64,000 nt of DNA from Hordeum vulgare subsp. vulgare (taxonomy: Eukaryota > Streptophyta > Magnoliopsida > Poales > Poaceae), in NCBI RefSeq assembly GCF_904849725.1, contig NC_058518.1, forward strand, positions 10,126,147-10,190,146. Direction: 5' to 3'. Shown piece after piece: positions 32,721 through 44,452 of this stretch. Below the pieces are notes generated by a model that was not told the origin of the DNA, did not search any database, and saw only the letters and a list, made by a program, of their open reading frames with translations. Position 1 is the first letter of the stretch; each line of letters begins with the position of its first letter. The position numbers and the translations under genes are program-made.

Positions 32721-33957
32721 TTTTCTATGCGTAGATTCTATGCACGAGTAGAACACAAAAGGTTGTGGGCGATGATTTGTCAATTGCTTGCCGCTACCTC
32801 TTATTCTTTTCCGGCGGTATTGTGGGATGAAGCGGCCCGGACCGACATTACACGTACGCTTACGTGAGACTGGTTCCACCGACAAACATGCACACCGTTC
32901 ATAAAGGTGGCTAGTGGGTGTCTGTCTCTCCTACTCTAGTCGGGTTGGATTTGATGAAAAGGGTCCTTATGAAGGGTAAATAGCTTTGGCATATCATCGT
33001 TGTGGCTGTCACGTAGGTAAGAAAGCGTTCTTGCTAGAAACCCAAATCAGCCACGTAAAACTTGCAACAACAATTAGAGGACGTCTAACTTGTTTTTGCA
33101 GGGTTTGACATGTGATGTGATATGGCCAAAGTTGTGATGTTGCATGTATGATGTATGAGTTGATCATGTTATTGTAATAGGTTTCACGACTTGCATGTCG
33201 ATGAGTATGACAACCGACAGGAGCCATAGGAGTTGTCTTAATTTATTGTATGAGATGCAACGCCATGTGCTTACTACTTTTACTTCATTGCTAACGGTTA
33301 GCTATAGTAGTAGTGATAGTAGTAGTTGGCGTGACGACTTCACGGAGACACGGAGATGGAGATCATGGTGTCACGCCGGTGACAATGATGATCATGCGAT
33401 GCCTGAAGATGGAGATCGAAAGAGCAAAGATGATAATGGCCATATCATGTCACTATATGATTGCATTGTGATGTTTATCATGTTTTTCATCTTAGTGCTT
33501 AGAACGACGGTAGCATAATAAGATGATCCCTCTTAAAATTTCAAGAACGTATTCCCCTAAGTGTGCACCGTTGCGAACGATCATTGTCTCGAAGCACCAC
33601 GTGATGATCGGGTGTGATAGATTCTAACGTTCGCATACAACGGGTGTAAGCCAGATTTACACACGCGAAACACCTAGGTTGACTCGACGAGCTTAGCATG
33701 TACATACATGACCTCGAATACAAGAGACCGAAAGGTCAAACATGATTCGCATGGTTTAATACGAGCAGCATGAAGTTGCTCACCATGGTGACTAGTCCGT
33801 CTCACGTGATGATCGGACACGGGTTAGTCAACATGGATCATGTATCACTTAGATGACTAGAGGGATGTCGATTTAAGTGGGAGTTCATACTTAATTTGTT
33901 TAAATGAACTTAATTGTCTTGAACTTAGTCTAAAAGTTGTCTTTATAAATATTGTAG
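32721..33957 (+). other. WIS-3 leader
   Basis: Non-coding leader aligned with that of WIS-2. Short frames are not conserved. Confidence 0.8.
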
Positions 33958-36900
33958 ATGGCCAACGTCAACCTCAATTTCAACGCATTCCTAGAGAAAA
34001 ACAAGCTGAAAGATGATGGTAGCAACTATGCGGACTAGGTTCGCAACTTGAAGCTCATCCTTGAAGCAGCTAAAAAGGCTTATGTCCTTGATGCGCCGAT
34101 AGGTGACCCTCCCGCTCCCGCAGCAGCCCAGGACATACTGAACGTCTGGCAAACGTGTAGTGATGACTACTCTCTGGTTAGGTGTGGCATGTTATACAGT
34201 TTAGAAACGGGGCTCCAAAGGCGTTTTGAGCAACACGGTGCATATGAGATGTTCCAAGAGCTGAAACTAGTTTTTCAAGCTCATGCCCGTGTCGAGAGAT
34301 ATGAACTCTCCGACAAGTTCTTTAGCTGTAAGATGGAGGAGAACAGTTTTGTCAGTGAGCACATAATCAAAATGTATGGGTTACACGGTCGTCTAACTTC
34401 ACTTGGAGTCGAACTTCCGGATGATGCTATAATTGACAGAATCCTCCAGTCTCTCCCACCAAGCTACAAAGGTTTTGTGCTTAACTAAAACATGCAAGGG
34501 ATGAAGAAGACCATTCCCGAGTTGTACTCGATGCTCAAGTCTGCAGAAGTAGAAATCAAGAAAGAGCATCAAGTGTTGATGGTCAATAAGACCACTAGTT
34601 TCAAGAAGGGCAAGGGTAAGAAGAACTTCAAGAAAGACGGCAAAGCCGTTGCCACGCCCGGTAAGCCAGATGCCGGGAAGAAGAAAAAGAATGGACCCAA
34701 GCCTGAGACTGAGTGCTTCTATTGCGAGGGAAAGGGTCACTGGAAGCAGAACTGCCCCAAATACTTAGCGGACAAGAAGGTCGGCAACGTTAAAGGTATA
34801 TGTGATATACATGTTATTGATGTGTAGCTTACCAGTGCTCATAGTAGCTCCTGGGTATTTGATACCGGTGTTGTTGCTCACATTTGCAACTCAAAGCAGG
34901 AACTGCGGAATAAGCGGAGACTGGCCAAGGACGAGGTGACGATGCGCGTCGGGAATGGCTCCAAGGTCGATGTGATCGCCGTCAACACGCTACCTCTACA
35001 TCTACCATGGGGATTAGTTTTAAACCTTAATAATTGTTATTTAGTACCAACTTTGAGCATGAATATTGTATCAGGGTCTTGCTTAATGCGAGACGGCTAC
35101 TCATTTAAGTCAGAGAATAATGGTTGTTCTATCTATATGAGTGATATGTTTTATGGTCATGCTCCGCTGGTGAATGGTTTATTCTTGATGAATCTCGATC
35201 GTGATGTTACACATATTCATAGTGTGAGTACCAAAAGATGTAAAGTAGATAATGATAGTCCCACATACTTGTGGCACTCCCGCCTTGGTCATATCGGAGT
35301 TAAGCGCATGAAGAAGCTCCATACTGATGGACTATTAGAGTCTCTTGACTTTGAATCATTTGACACATGCAAACCGTGCCTCATGGGCAAGATGACTAAG
35401 ACTCCATTCTCAGGAATAATGGAGAGAGCAAGCGACTTATTGGAAATAATACATACTGATGTGTGTGGTCCAATGAACGTTGAAGCTCGCGGTGGCTATC
35501 ATTATGTTCTCACTCTCACCGATGATTTGAGTAGGTATGGGTATATCTAATTGATGAAGCACAAATCTAAGAAATTTGAAAAGTTCAAGGAATTTCAGAG
35601 TGAGGTCGAGAATCAACGTGACAGAAAAATTAAGTGTCTACAATCTGATCGTGGAGGAGAATATTTGAGTCACGAGTTTGGCACACCGCGCACACCTAAG
35701 GAAGTGTGGAATCGTTTCACAACTGACGCCGCCTGGCACACCGCAACGCAATGGAGTGTCTGAACGTCGTAATCGCACTTCATTAGATATGGTACGATCT
35801 ATGATGTCTCTTACCGACTTACCGCTATCATTTTGGGGATACGCATTAGAAACAGCAGCATTCACTTTAAATAGGGCTCCGTCTAAATCCGTTGAGATGA
35901 CACCGTATGAACTATGGTTTGACAAGAAACCTAAGTTTTCGTTTCTTAAAGTTTGGGGCTGCGATGCTTATGTAAAGAACCTTCAACCAGAAAAGCTCGA
36001 ACCCAAAGCGGAGAAATGCGTATTCATAGGATACCCTAAGGAAACTATTGGGTATACCTTCTATCTTAGATCTGAAGGTAAAACCTTTGTTGCCAAGAAC
36101 GGATCCTTTCTAGAGAAAGAGTTTCTCTCGAAAGAAGTAAGTGGGAGGAAGGTAGAACTTGATGAGGTAATTACACCCCTCTCGAACAGGATAGTAGCAC
36201 AGCGCGTGAAGTTGTTCCTGTGGCGCCTACACCAACTGAAGAGGAAGTTAATGATAATGATCATGAAGCTTCGGATCAAGTTACTACTGAACCGTGAAGG
36301 TCCACAAGGGTACGCTCCGCACCAAAGTGGTACGGCAACCCTGTAATGGAAATCATGTTGTTAGACATCGGTGAACCTTGAAACTATGAAGAAGCGATGG
36401 CGGGCCCGGATTCCAAGAAATGGCTTGAAGCTATGAAATCCGAGATAGGATCCATGTATGAGAACAAAGTATGGACTTTGGTGGACTTGCCTGGTGACCG
36501 GCGAGTCATAGAAAATAAATGGATCTTCAAGAAGAAGACTGATGCAAACGGTAATGTAACCGTTTATAAAGCTCGACTTGTCGCAAAGGGTTTTCGACAA
36601 ATTCAAGGAATTGACTACGAAGAGACTTTCTCTCCCGTAGCAAAGCTAAAATCAGTCCAAATCATGTTAGCAATTGCCGCCTTTTATGATTATGAAATTT
36701 GGCAAATGGACGTCAAAATAGTGTTCCTTAACGGGAACCTGAAGGAAGAGTTGTATATGATGCAACCAGAAGGTTTGGTCGACCCTAAGGGTGCTAACAA
36801 AGTGTGCAAGCTCCAGCGCTCCATGTATGGGCTGGTGCAAGCATCTCGGAGTTGGAACATTTGCTTTAATGAGGTGATTAAAGCGTTTGCGTTCATACAG

Positions 36901-37947
36901 GTTTATGGAGAAGCCTGTCTGTACAAGAAAGTGAGTGGGAGCTCTGTAGCTTTCCTCATACTGTATGTGGATGACATATTATTGATGGGGAATAATATAG
37001 AGATGTTGGAGAGCATAAAGGCCTATTTGAACAAGAGTTTTTCAATGCAGGACCTTGGAGAAGCTGCATACATATTAGGCATCAAGATCTATAGAGATAG
37101 ATCGAGACGCCTCATAGGTCTTTCGCAAAGTACATACCTTGACAAGATATTGAAAAATTTCAATATGGAAAACTCAAAGAAAGGGTTCTTGCCATTTTTG
37201 CAAGGTATGAGATTGACTAAGACTCAGTCGCCGACCACGGCAGCAGATAGAGAGAAGATGAGTTCTGTTCCATACGCTTCAGCCGTAAGCTCTCTTATGT
37301 ATGCCATGCTGTGTACCAGACCTGATATAAACCTTGCCATTAGTTTGGTAGGGAGGTACCAAAGTGATCCCGGTATGGAACACTGGACAGCGGTCAAGAA
37401 TATCCTTAAGTACCTGAAAAGGACTAAGGAAATGTTTCTCATTTATGGGGGTGACAAAGAGCTCGTCGTAAAGGGTTATGTTGACGCTAGCTTCGACACA
37501 GATCCAGATGACTCTAAGTCACAGACCGGATACGTATATGTTTCGAATGGTGGGGCAGTGAGCTGGTGCAGCAACAAGCAAGAACTTGTGGTAGCATCTA
37601 CATGTGAAGCGGAGTACATAGCTTCTTCAGAAGCAGCTCATGAAGGAATTTGGATGAAGGAGCTCATCACCGACCTTGGAGTGGTTCCAAGCACGTCGGG
37701 TCCAATGACACTCTTCTGTGATAACATTGGGGCCATTGCCATAGCCAAGGAGCCCAGGTTTCACCGGAAGACGAAGCACATCAAAGTCCGCTACAACTCC
37801 ATCCCGGACCATGTCCAGAGTGGAGTGATAGAGATTTGTAAAGTACATACGGATCTGAATGTTGCAGACCCGTTGACTAAACCTCTTCCACGAGCAAAAC
37901 ATGATCAACACCATAATGCTATGGGTGTTCGATACATCACAATGTAA
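33958..37947 (+). pseudogene. gag-pol: WIS-3 gag-pol relic
   Basis: The gene starts at ATG 33958 (MANVNLNFNAFLEK). In-frame stops are TAG 34036-34038, TAA 34486-34488, TAG 34825-34827 and TAA 35548-35550. A small insertion near 35684-35692 shifts the frame in integrase, and the linker near 36170-36390 has further shifts. Domains are still legible: the Gag knuckle CFYCEGKGHWKQNC, protease VFDTGVVAH, integrase (HTDVCGP), and a long open 3' part (36397-37947) holding reverse transcriptase (YVDDILLMG) and RNase H (VDASFD, CEAEY, CDN) to the natural TAA. RT also has KIVFLNG where other copies have KTAFLNG. Confidence 0.95.
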
Positions 37948-37966
37948 CTAGATTATTGACTCTAGT

Positions 37967-37979
37967 GCAAGTGGGAGAC
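37967..37979 (+). promoter_or_regulatory. WIS-3 polypurine tract
   Basis: GCAAGTGGGAGAC abuts the 3' LTR. Confidence 0.9.
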
Positions 37980-39755
37980 TATTGGAAATATGCCCTAGAG
38001 GCAATAATAAAATGGTTATTATCATATTTCCTTGTTCATGATAATCGTCTATTGTTCATGCTATAATTGTATTAACAGGAAACACTAATACATGTGTGAA
38101 TAAATAGATCACAGTGTGTCCCTAGCAAGCCTCTAATTGGCTAGCTCGTTAGTCAATAGATGATCATGGTTTCCTAGTCATGGGCATTAGATGTCATTGA
38201 TAACGGGATCAAATCATTGGGAGAATGATGTGATGGACAAGACCTAATCCTAAGCGTAGCACTAGATCGTATTGTTCGTATGCTAAAGCTTTTCTAATAT
38301 CAAGTGTCTTTTCCTTCGACCGTGAGATTGTGCAACTCCCGGATACTGTAGGAGTGCTTTGGGTGTATCAAACGTCACAACGTAACTGGGTGACTATAAA
38401 GGTGCACTACGGGTACCTCTAAAAGTGTGTGTTGGCTTGGTACAAATCGAGATCGGGATTTGTCACTCCGCTTGACGGAGAGGTATCTTTGGGCCCACTC
38501 GGTAGAACATCATCATGAGCTCAATGTGACTAAGGAGTTAGTCAGACGATAACGTGCTACGGAACGAGTAAAGAAACTTACCGGTAACGAGATTGAACAA
38601 GGTATAGGTACACCGACGATCGAATCTCGGGCAAGTTCTATACCGACAGACAAAGGGAATTGTATACGGGATTGATTGAATCCTTGACATCGTGGTTCAT
38701 CCGATGAGATCATCGTGGAGCAAGTGGGAGCCACCATGGGTATCTAGACCCCACTGATGGTTATTGGCCAGAGAGGTGTCTCGGTCATGTCTGCCTGTCT
38801 CACGAACCCGTAGGGTCTACACACATAAGGTTCGATGACGCTAGGGTTATAGGGAATTGTTATACGAGGTTATCGAAAGTTGTTTGGAGTCCCGGATGAG
38901 ATCTCGGACGTCACGAGGAGCTCTGGAATGGTCCGGAGGTAATGATTGATATATAGGACAGATGGTTTTGGACACTGGAAGTGTTTCAGGCGTCGCCGGT
39001 AACATAGCGGGACCACCGGGACCACCGGGAGTGGCCCCGGGGGTCCACCGGAAGGGGGCCACGACCCCGGGAAGCTAGATGGGGCAAGTGCGGGAGGGAA
39101 CCAGCCCCTAGGTGGGCTGGTGCGCCCCCCACACTCAGCCCAAGCCGCAGGAGGTGGAGAGGGGGAGGGAAACCCTAGGCGCTGGTGGGCTAAGGCCCAC
39201 CTAGGGGTGCGCCACCCCCCTGCCCTGGCCGCCGCACCTCCCATCTGGGGTTGCTGCCGCACCACCTAGGGTGGGAACCCTAGGGGTGGCACCCCCCCTC
39301 CCCTCCTCCTATATATAGTGGGGGTTTTGGGGCTGTTTTGGACACAGTTTTCCATCTCCCTCGGCACAGCCCTGCTCTTCTTTCTCCTCCTCTCTGCCGG
39401 TGCTTGGCGAAGCCCTGCCGGGAGACCTCGTCTCTCCATCGACACCACGCCGTCGTGCTGCCGGAGATCTTCCCAAACCTCTCCCTCCTCCTTGCTGGAT
39501 CAAGGTGCGGGAGACGTCACCGGGCTGCACGTTTGTTGAACGCGGAGGTGTCGTGGTTCGGCACTAGATCGGTATCACACCGCGATCTGAATCGCCGCGA
39601 GTACGACTCCATCAACCGCGTTCTAGGAACACTTCCTCTTACCGATCTTCAAAGGTATGAAGATGCACTCACCCCCTCTCTCGTTGCTGGTCTCTCCATA
39701 GGAAGATCTGAATATGCGTAGGAAATTTTTTGAATTTATGCTACGTTACCCAACA
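37980..39755 (+). repeat. WIS-3 3' LTR (1776 bp), first dinucleotide TA
   Basis: Starts TATTGGAAATATGCCC, so the canonical TG has become TA. It ends ACCCAACA, followed by the TCGTG duplication. Confidence 0.95.
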
Positions 39756-39760
39756 TCGTG

Positions 39761-40932
39761 TTCATGGTGATTTATATCATGTTCATGCTTGCATTCAATG
39801 TTAGTCAAACTCATTGCATCTTGATGACTGTTGTCGCTCTCTAGTTGGTCGCTTCCCAGTCTTTTGCTAGCCTTCACTTGTACTAAGCGGAATACTGCTT
39901 GTGCATCCACTTCCATAAACCCAAAAGTTTTTCCATGAGAGTCCACCATACCTACCTATTTGCGGTATCTACCTTCCGTTCCAAGTAATTTTGCATGTGC
40001 CACTCTCTAAATCTTCAAGAAATATTCTGTTTTGCATGCCCGAACCGCTCATGTGGTGACAGGGGGCAATTGGTATCTTCCATGCTAGGAGTGTTATCCT
40101 CGACATGTGTTTATTCACTGTCATTCACAAGAAAGGGGTCGGTAATTGGAATGCCCAGTTCCACGCTTAAATCGAAAACATAACTGTAAAGCAAGACTCC
40201 CCCCGGATTGATGTTAGTATGGACGGTACCCGAGGATTCGGCTAGCCGTGGAGTGTGATTGATTGGTGGTGGGGGAGCTAAAACTTTACTTTTTTGTTTG
40301 GGAACCGCCTATAGCATGAGTAGCATGGAAGATATTGAGAATTCTTTGTCATTGCGTTGACAATGAAAGCATGCCACCCAAAATTATTATCTCTGTTTTC
40401 AAAGCTTGAGCTCTGGCACCTCTGCAAATCAATGCTTCCCTCTGCGAAGGGCCTGTCTATTTATTTTCCTGGTGAGTCATCCTCCTCTTTTATAAGCACC
40501 AATTAGAGAGCACCTTTGTCATTTTTATGCTTTGCTTTTGATTGATATTGAGTATGACTATGACTGGATCTTCATTGCTATGAACTACAATGTTTAATCA
40601 GTCCTTGATCTTTGAAAGTGCTTTGCATTTATGTTTTGCGGTCTCAGAAAGAGCTAGCGAGATACCACCTATTCATATTGCTTCATGCTTGTTTTGATTG
40701 AAGTGTTGGTATTTGAAACTCATTATTATTTGCTCGTTAGCTGATTATGCTATTGAAATTAGTTTACCGTGAGACCTTTGTGTCACTTGCTTATGTGGTT
40801 AACTTGTGATCTTGCTGAAATTCTGGTTATGAGTTAGACATAGTTGCAACAACAAGATCAAACAGAGTTTGTCAAAGTTTTTCTTTCTCTCTCAGTTTGT
40901 CAACTGAGTTGCTTGAGGACAAGCAAGGTTTT
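39761..40932 (+). other. Gypsy 3' non-coding tail, right part
   Basis: T-rich, without a recognisable gene. It ends in GAGGACAAGCAAGGTTTT before the polypurine tract. The short frames at 39746-39949 and 39995-40183 carry no motif. Confidence 0.7.
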
Positions 40933-40946
40933 AAGCTTGGGGGAGT
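40933..40946 (+). promoter_or_regulatory. Gypsy terminal polypurine tract
   Basis: AAGCTTGGGGGAG immediately precedes the 3' LTR start TGATACG at 40947. Confidence 0.9.
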
Positions 40947-42452
40947 TGATACGTCTCCATCGTATCTACTTTTCCAAACTCTTTTGCCCTTGTTTTGGAC
41001 TCTAATTTGCATGATTTGAATGGAACTAACCTGGACTGACGCTGTTTTCAGCAGAACTGCCTTGGTGTTGTTTTTGTGCACAAATGAAAGTTCTCAGAAC
41101 TTCTTGAACATTTATGGAGAATATTTCTGGAAATTTTGAAAAATACCTGCGCAAAGATCCACCGGAGGAGATGGGCCAGTGGGCCACAAGCCCTGTAGCC
41201 GCCACCCCCTAGTGGCACCTAGCAAGCTTGTGGGGCCCACGTGGCTCTACCGCCCCCAATCTCAGCTCTATAAATTCACTTTCGTCCCTAAAAAATAAAG
41301 AGAGAAGATTTCGTCGCGTTTGCGATACGGAGGCGCCGCCACATCCTGTTCTTCATCTGGAGGGCAGATCTGGAGTCCGTTTTGGGCTCCGGAGAGGGGA
41401 AATCGTCGCCATCGTCATCATCAACCTTCTTCCCTCTCCAATTCCATGAAGCTCTTCATCGTTCGTGAGTAATCTATTCGTAGGCTCGCTGGGCGGTGAT
41501 GAGTAGGATGAGATCTATCATGTAATAGAGTTAGTTTTGACGGGCATTGATCCCTAGTATCCACTATGTTCTGAGATTGATGTTGCTACTACTTTGCCAT
41601 CCTTAATGCTTGTCACTAGGGCCCGAGTGCCATGATTTCAGATCTGAAATTATTATGTTGTCACCAATATATGTGTGTTTTAGATCCGATCTTGCAAGTT
41701 GTAGTTACCTGCTATGTGTTATGATCCGGCAACCCCGGAGTGACAATAACCGGAACCACTCCAGGTGATGACCATAGTTTGAGGAGTTCATGTGTTCACC
41801 AAGTGCTAATGTGTTGGTCCGGTTCTTTATTAAAAGGAGAACCTTAATATCCCGTAGTTTCCTTTTGGACCCCGCTGCCACGGGAGGGATGGACAATAGA
41901 TGTCATGCAAGTTCTTTTCCCTAAGCACGTATGACGACACACGGAATGCATGCCTACATCACATTGACGAATGGGAGGTAGCCACATATCTCTCCGTGTT
42001 ATAACTGTTGCATGATGAATATAATCCAAACAAATCACCGACCCATTGCCTACGAGTTTGTCCCACTGTTGTTGTTACTTGTTTTGCTCTGCTGTTGTTA
42101 CTACTGTTGCTACTGCAGTTACTTGCTCTCTTGCTACTTGCTACTATTGTCACTACTGTTGTTCCTTGCCACTGCTGCTACTCGTTACAGCGTTGCTATC
42201 ATACTACTTTGCTGTTACTACTTTGCTTCCAGATATTAATCTTTCAGGTGTGGTTGAATCTGACACATTCAGCTGCTAATACTTGAGAGTATCCTCTCAC
42301 TTCCTATTGGCGAACCAACAAATTTGGGTTGAATACTCTACCCTCGAAAACTGCCTCGATCCCACGCGCTGGTGGGTTATTACAAGACAATTTCTAATTG
42401 TTGAGCAATCGAAAACAACATTCGTCTAGCTATTGCCAGAGAGTGCTAGTCA
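40947..42452 (+). repeat. Gypsy 3' LTR (1506 bp)
   Basis: TGATACGTCTCC start and GTGCTAGTCA end, followed by GGGGC. TATA box at about 41269-41275. Confidence 0.95.
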
Positions 42453-44420
42453 GGGGCTGCGATGCTTATGTGAAGAAACTTCAACGAGAGAAGCTCGAAC
42501 CCAAAGCGGAGAAATGTGTATTCATAGGGTACCCTAAGGAAACTATTGGGTATACCTTCCATCTTAGATCTGAAGGTAAAACCTTTGTTGCCAAGAACGG
42601 ATCCTTTCTAGAGAAAGAGTTTCTCTCGAAATAAGTAAGTGGGAGGAAAGTAGAACTTGAAGAGGTAATTACACTCCCTCTCGAACCGTGAAGTAGCGCA
42701 GCGCGGGAAACTGTTCCTGTGGCGCCTACAACAACTGAAGAGGAAGTTAATGATGATGATCATGAAGCTTCGGATCAAGTTGCTACTGAACCGCGAAGGT
42801 CCACAAGGGTACGCTCCGCACCAGAGTGGTATGGCAACCCTGTGATGGAAATCATGTTGTTAGACAACGGTGAACCTTCGAACTATGAAGAAGCAATGGC
42901 GGGCCCGGATTCCAACAAATGGCTTGAGGCTATGAAATCCGAGATAGGATCCATGTATGAGAACAAAGTATGGACTTTGGTGGACTTGCCCGATGATCGG
43001 CGAGCCATAGAAAATAAATGGATCTTCAAGAAGAAGACTGATGCAAACGGAAATGTGATCATTTATAAAGCTCGACTTGTCGCAAAGGGTTTCGACAAAT
43101 TCAAGGAGTTGACTACGCGGAGACTTTCTCTCCCGTAGCGAAGCTGAAGTCAGTCCGAATCATGTTAGCAATTGCCGCTTTTCATGATTATGAAATTTGG
43201 CAAATGGACATCAAAACAGCGTTCCTTAACGGGAATCTTAAGGAAGAGTTGTATATGATGCAACCAGAAGGATTTGTCGACCCTAAGGGTGCTAACAAAG
43301 TGTGCAAGCTCCAGCGCTCCATCTATGGGCTGGTGCAAGCATCTCGGAGTTGGAACATTCGCTTTAATGAGGTGATTAAAGCGTTTGGGTTCATACAGGT
43401 TTATGGAGAAGCTTGTCTATACAAGTAAGTGAGTGGGAGCTCTGTAGCTTTCCTCATACTGTATGTGGATGACATATTATTGATGGGGAATAATATAGAG
43501 ATGTTGGAGAGCATAAAGGCCTATTTGAACAAGAGTTTTTCGATGAAGGACCTTGGAGAAGCTGCATACATATTAGGCATCAAGATCTATAGAGATAGAT
43601 CGAGACGCCTCATAGGTCTTTCGCAAAGTACATACCTTGACAAGATATTGAAGAAGTTCAATATGGAAAACTCAAAGAAGGGGTTCTTGCCAGTTTTGGA
43701 AGGTATGAGATTGAGTAAGACTCAGTCACCGTCCACGACAGCAGATAGAGAGAAGATGAGTACTGTCCCCTACGCTTCAGCCGTAGGCTCTCTAATGTAT
43801 GCCATGTTGTGTACCAGACCTGATATAAATCTTGCCATAAGTTTGGTAGGGAGGTACCAAAGTGATCCCGGTATGGAACACTGGACAACGGTCAAGAATA
43901 TCCTTAAGTACCAGAAGAGGACTAAGGAGATGTTTCTCGTTTATGGAGGTGACGAAGAGCTCGTCGTAAAGGGTTACGTCGATGCTAGCTTCGACACAGA
44001 TCCGGATGACTCTAAGTCACAGACCGGATACGTGTGAAGTTGAGTACATAGCAAGAAGTCGTGGCAACATCTACATGTGAAGTTGAGTACATAGCTGCTT
44101 CAGAAGCGGCTCATGAAGGAATTTGGATGAAGGAGCTCATCACCGACCTTGGAGTGGTTCCAAGCGCATCGGGTCCAATGACACTCTTCTTTGATAACAC
44201 TCGGGCCATTGCCATAGCCAAGGAGCCCAGGTTTCACCGGAAGACCAAGCACATCAAACTCCGCTACAACTCCATCCAGGACCATGTCCAGAGTGGAGTA
44301 ATAGATATTTGTAAAGTACACATGGATCTGAATGTTGCATACCCATTGACTAAACCTCTTCCTCGAGCAAAACATGATCAACACCATAATGCAATGGGTG
44401 TTCGATACATCACAATGTAA
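42453..44420 (+). pseudogene. gag-pol: WIS-2 gag-pol, 3' half (integrase end, RT, RNase H)
   Basis: The gene resumes exactly where the 5' half stops (GCDAYVKK). Breaks are TAA 42632-42634 (Glu expected), a frameshift in the linker, a 1-bp loss near 43092, TAA 43426-43428 (Lys expected) and TGA 44035-44037. Reverse transcriptase shows QMDIKTAF and YVDDILLMG; RNase H shows VDASFD. At 44033-44052 about 43 bases of RNase H are replaced by a copy of the nearby segment 44076-44095, which removes the strand between TGYV and the CEAEY motif. There CEAEY itself has become CEVEY. Confidence 0.95.
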
Positions 44421-44440
44421 CTAGATTATTGACTCTAGTG

Positions 44441-44452
44441 CAAGTGGGAGAC
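44441..44452 (+). promoter_or_regulatory. WIS-2 polypurine tract
   Basis: CAAGTGGGAGAC abuts the 3' LTR start at 44453. Confidence 0.9.

Larger units (their letters stand above)
30932..39755 (+). mobile_element. WIS-3, full-length WIS-type copia retrotransposon
   Basis: 8824 bp with both LTRs, primer site, leader, gag-pol relic, polypurine tract and a perfect 5-bp target duplication. It is inserted in the gypsy tail. The polyprotein is broken by at least four stops and by frameshifts, so the copy is dead. The two LTRs differ at many sites, including a short segment near 32195 against 39246, which indicates an older insertion than Angela-5. Confidence 0.97.
25143..42452 (+). mobile_element. 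Athila-like Ty3/gypsy element without pol (Sabrina/Wilma type?)
   Basis: The 5' LTR is 25143-26644, with a primer site of tRNA-Asp type. Then come gag, an LTR-like segment, a leader with a probable intron, a second gene, an internal polypurine tract, a non-coding tail, the terminal polypurine tract and the 3' LTR 40947-42452. WIS-3 is inserted in the tail. Without WIS-3 the element is about 8.5 kb. No protease, reverse transcriptase, RNase H or integrase is found, so it must use proteins from a related element. The family name is uncertain; the TGATACGTCTCC start is common to several Triticeae gypsy families. Confidence 0.9.

Noticed and set aside
42398..42452. Frame beginning MLSNRKQHSSS fused to WIS-2 integrase
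   Set aside because: The start lies in the gypsy 3' LTR; the fusion is created by the insertion.
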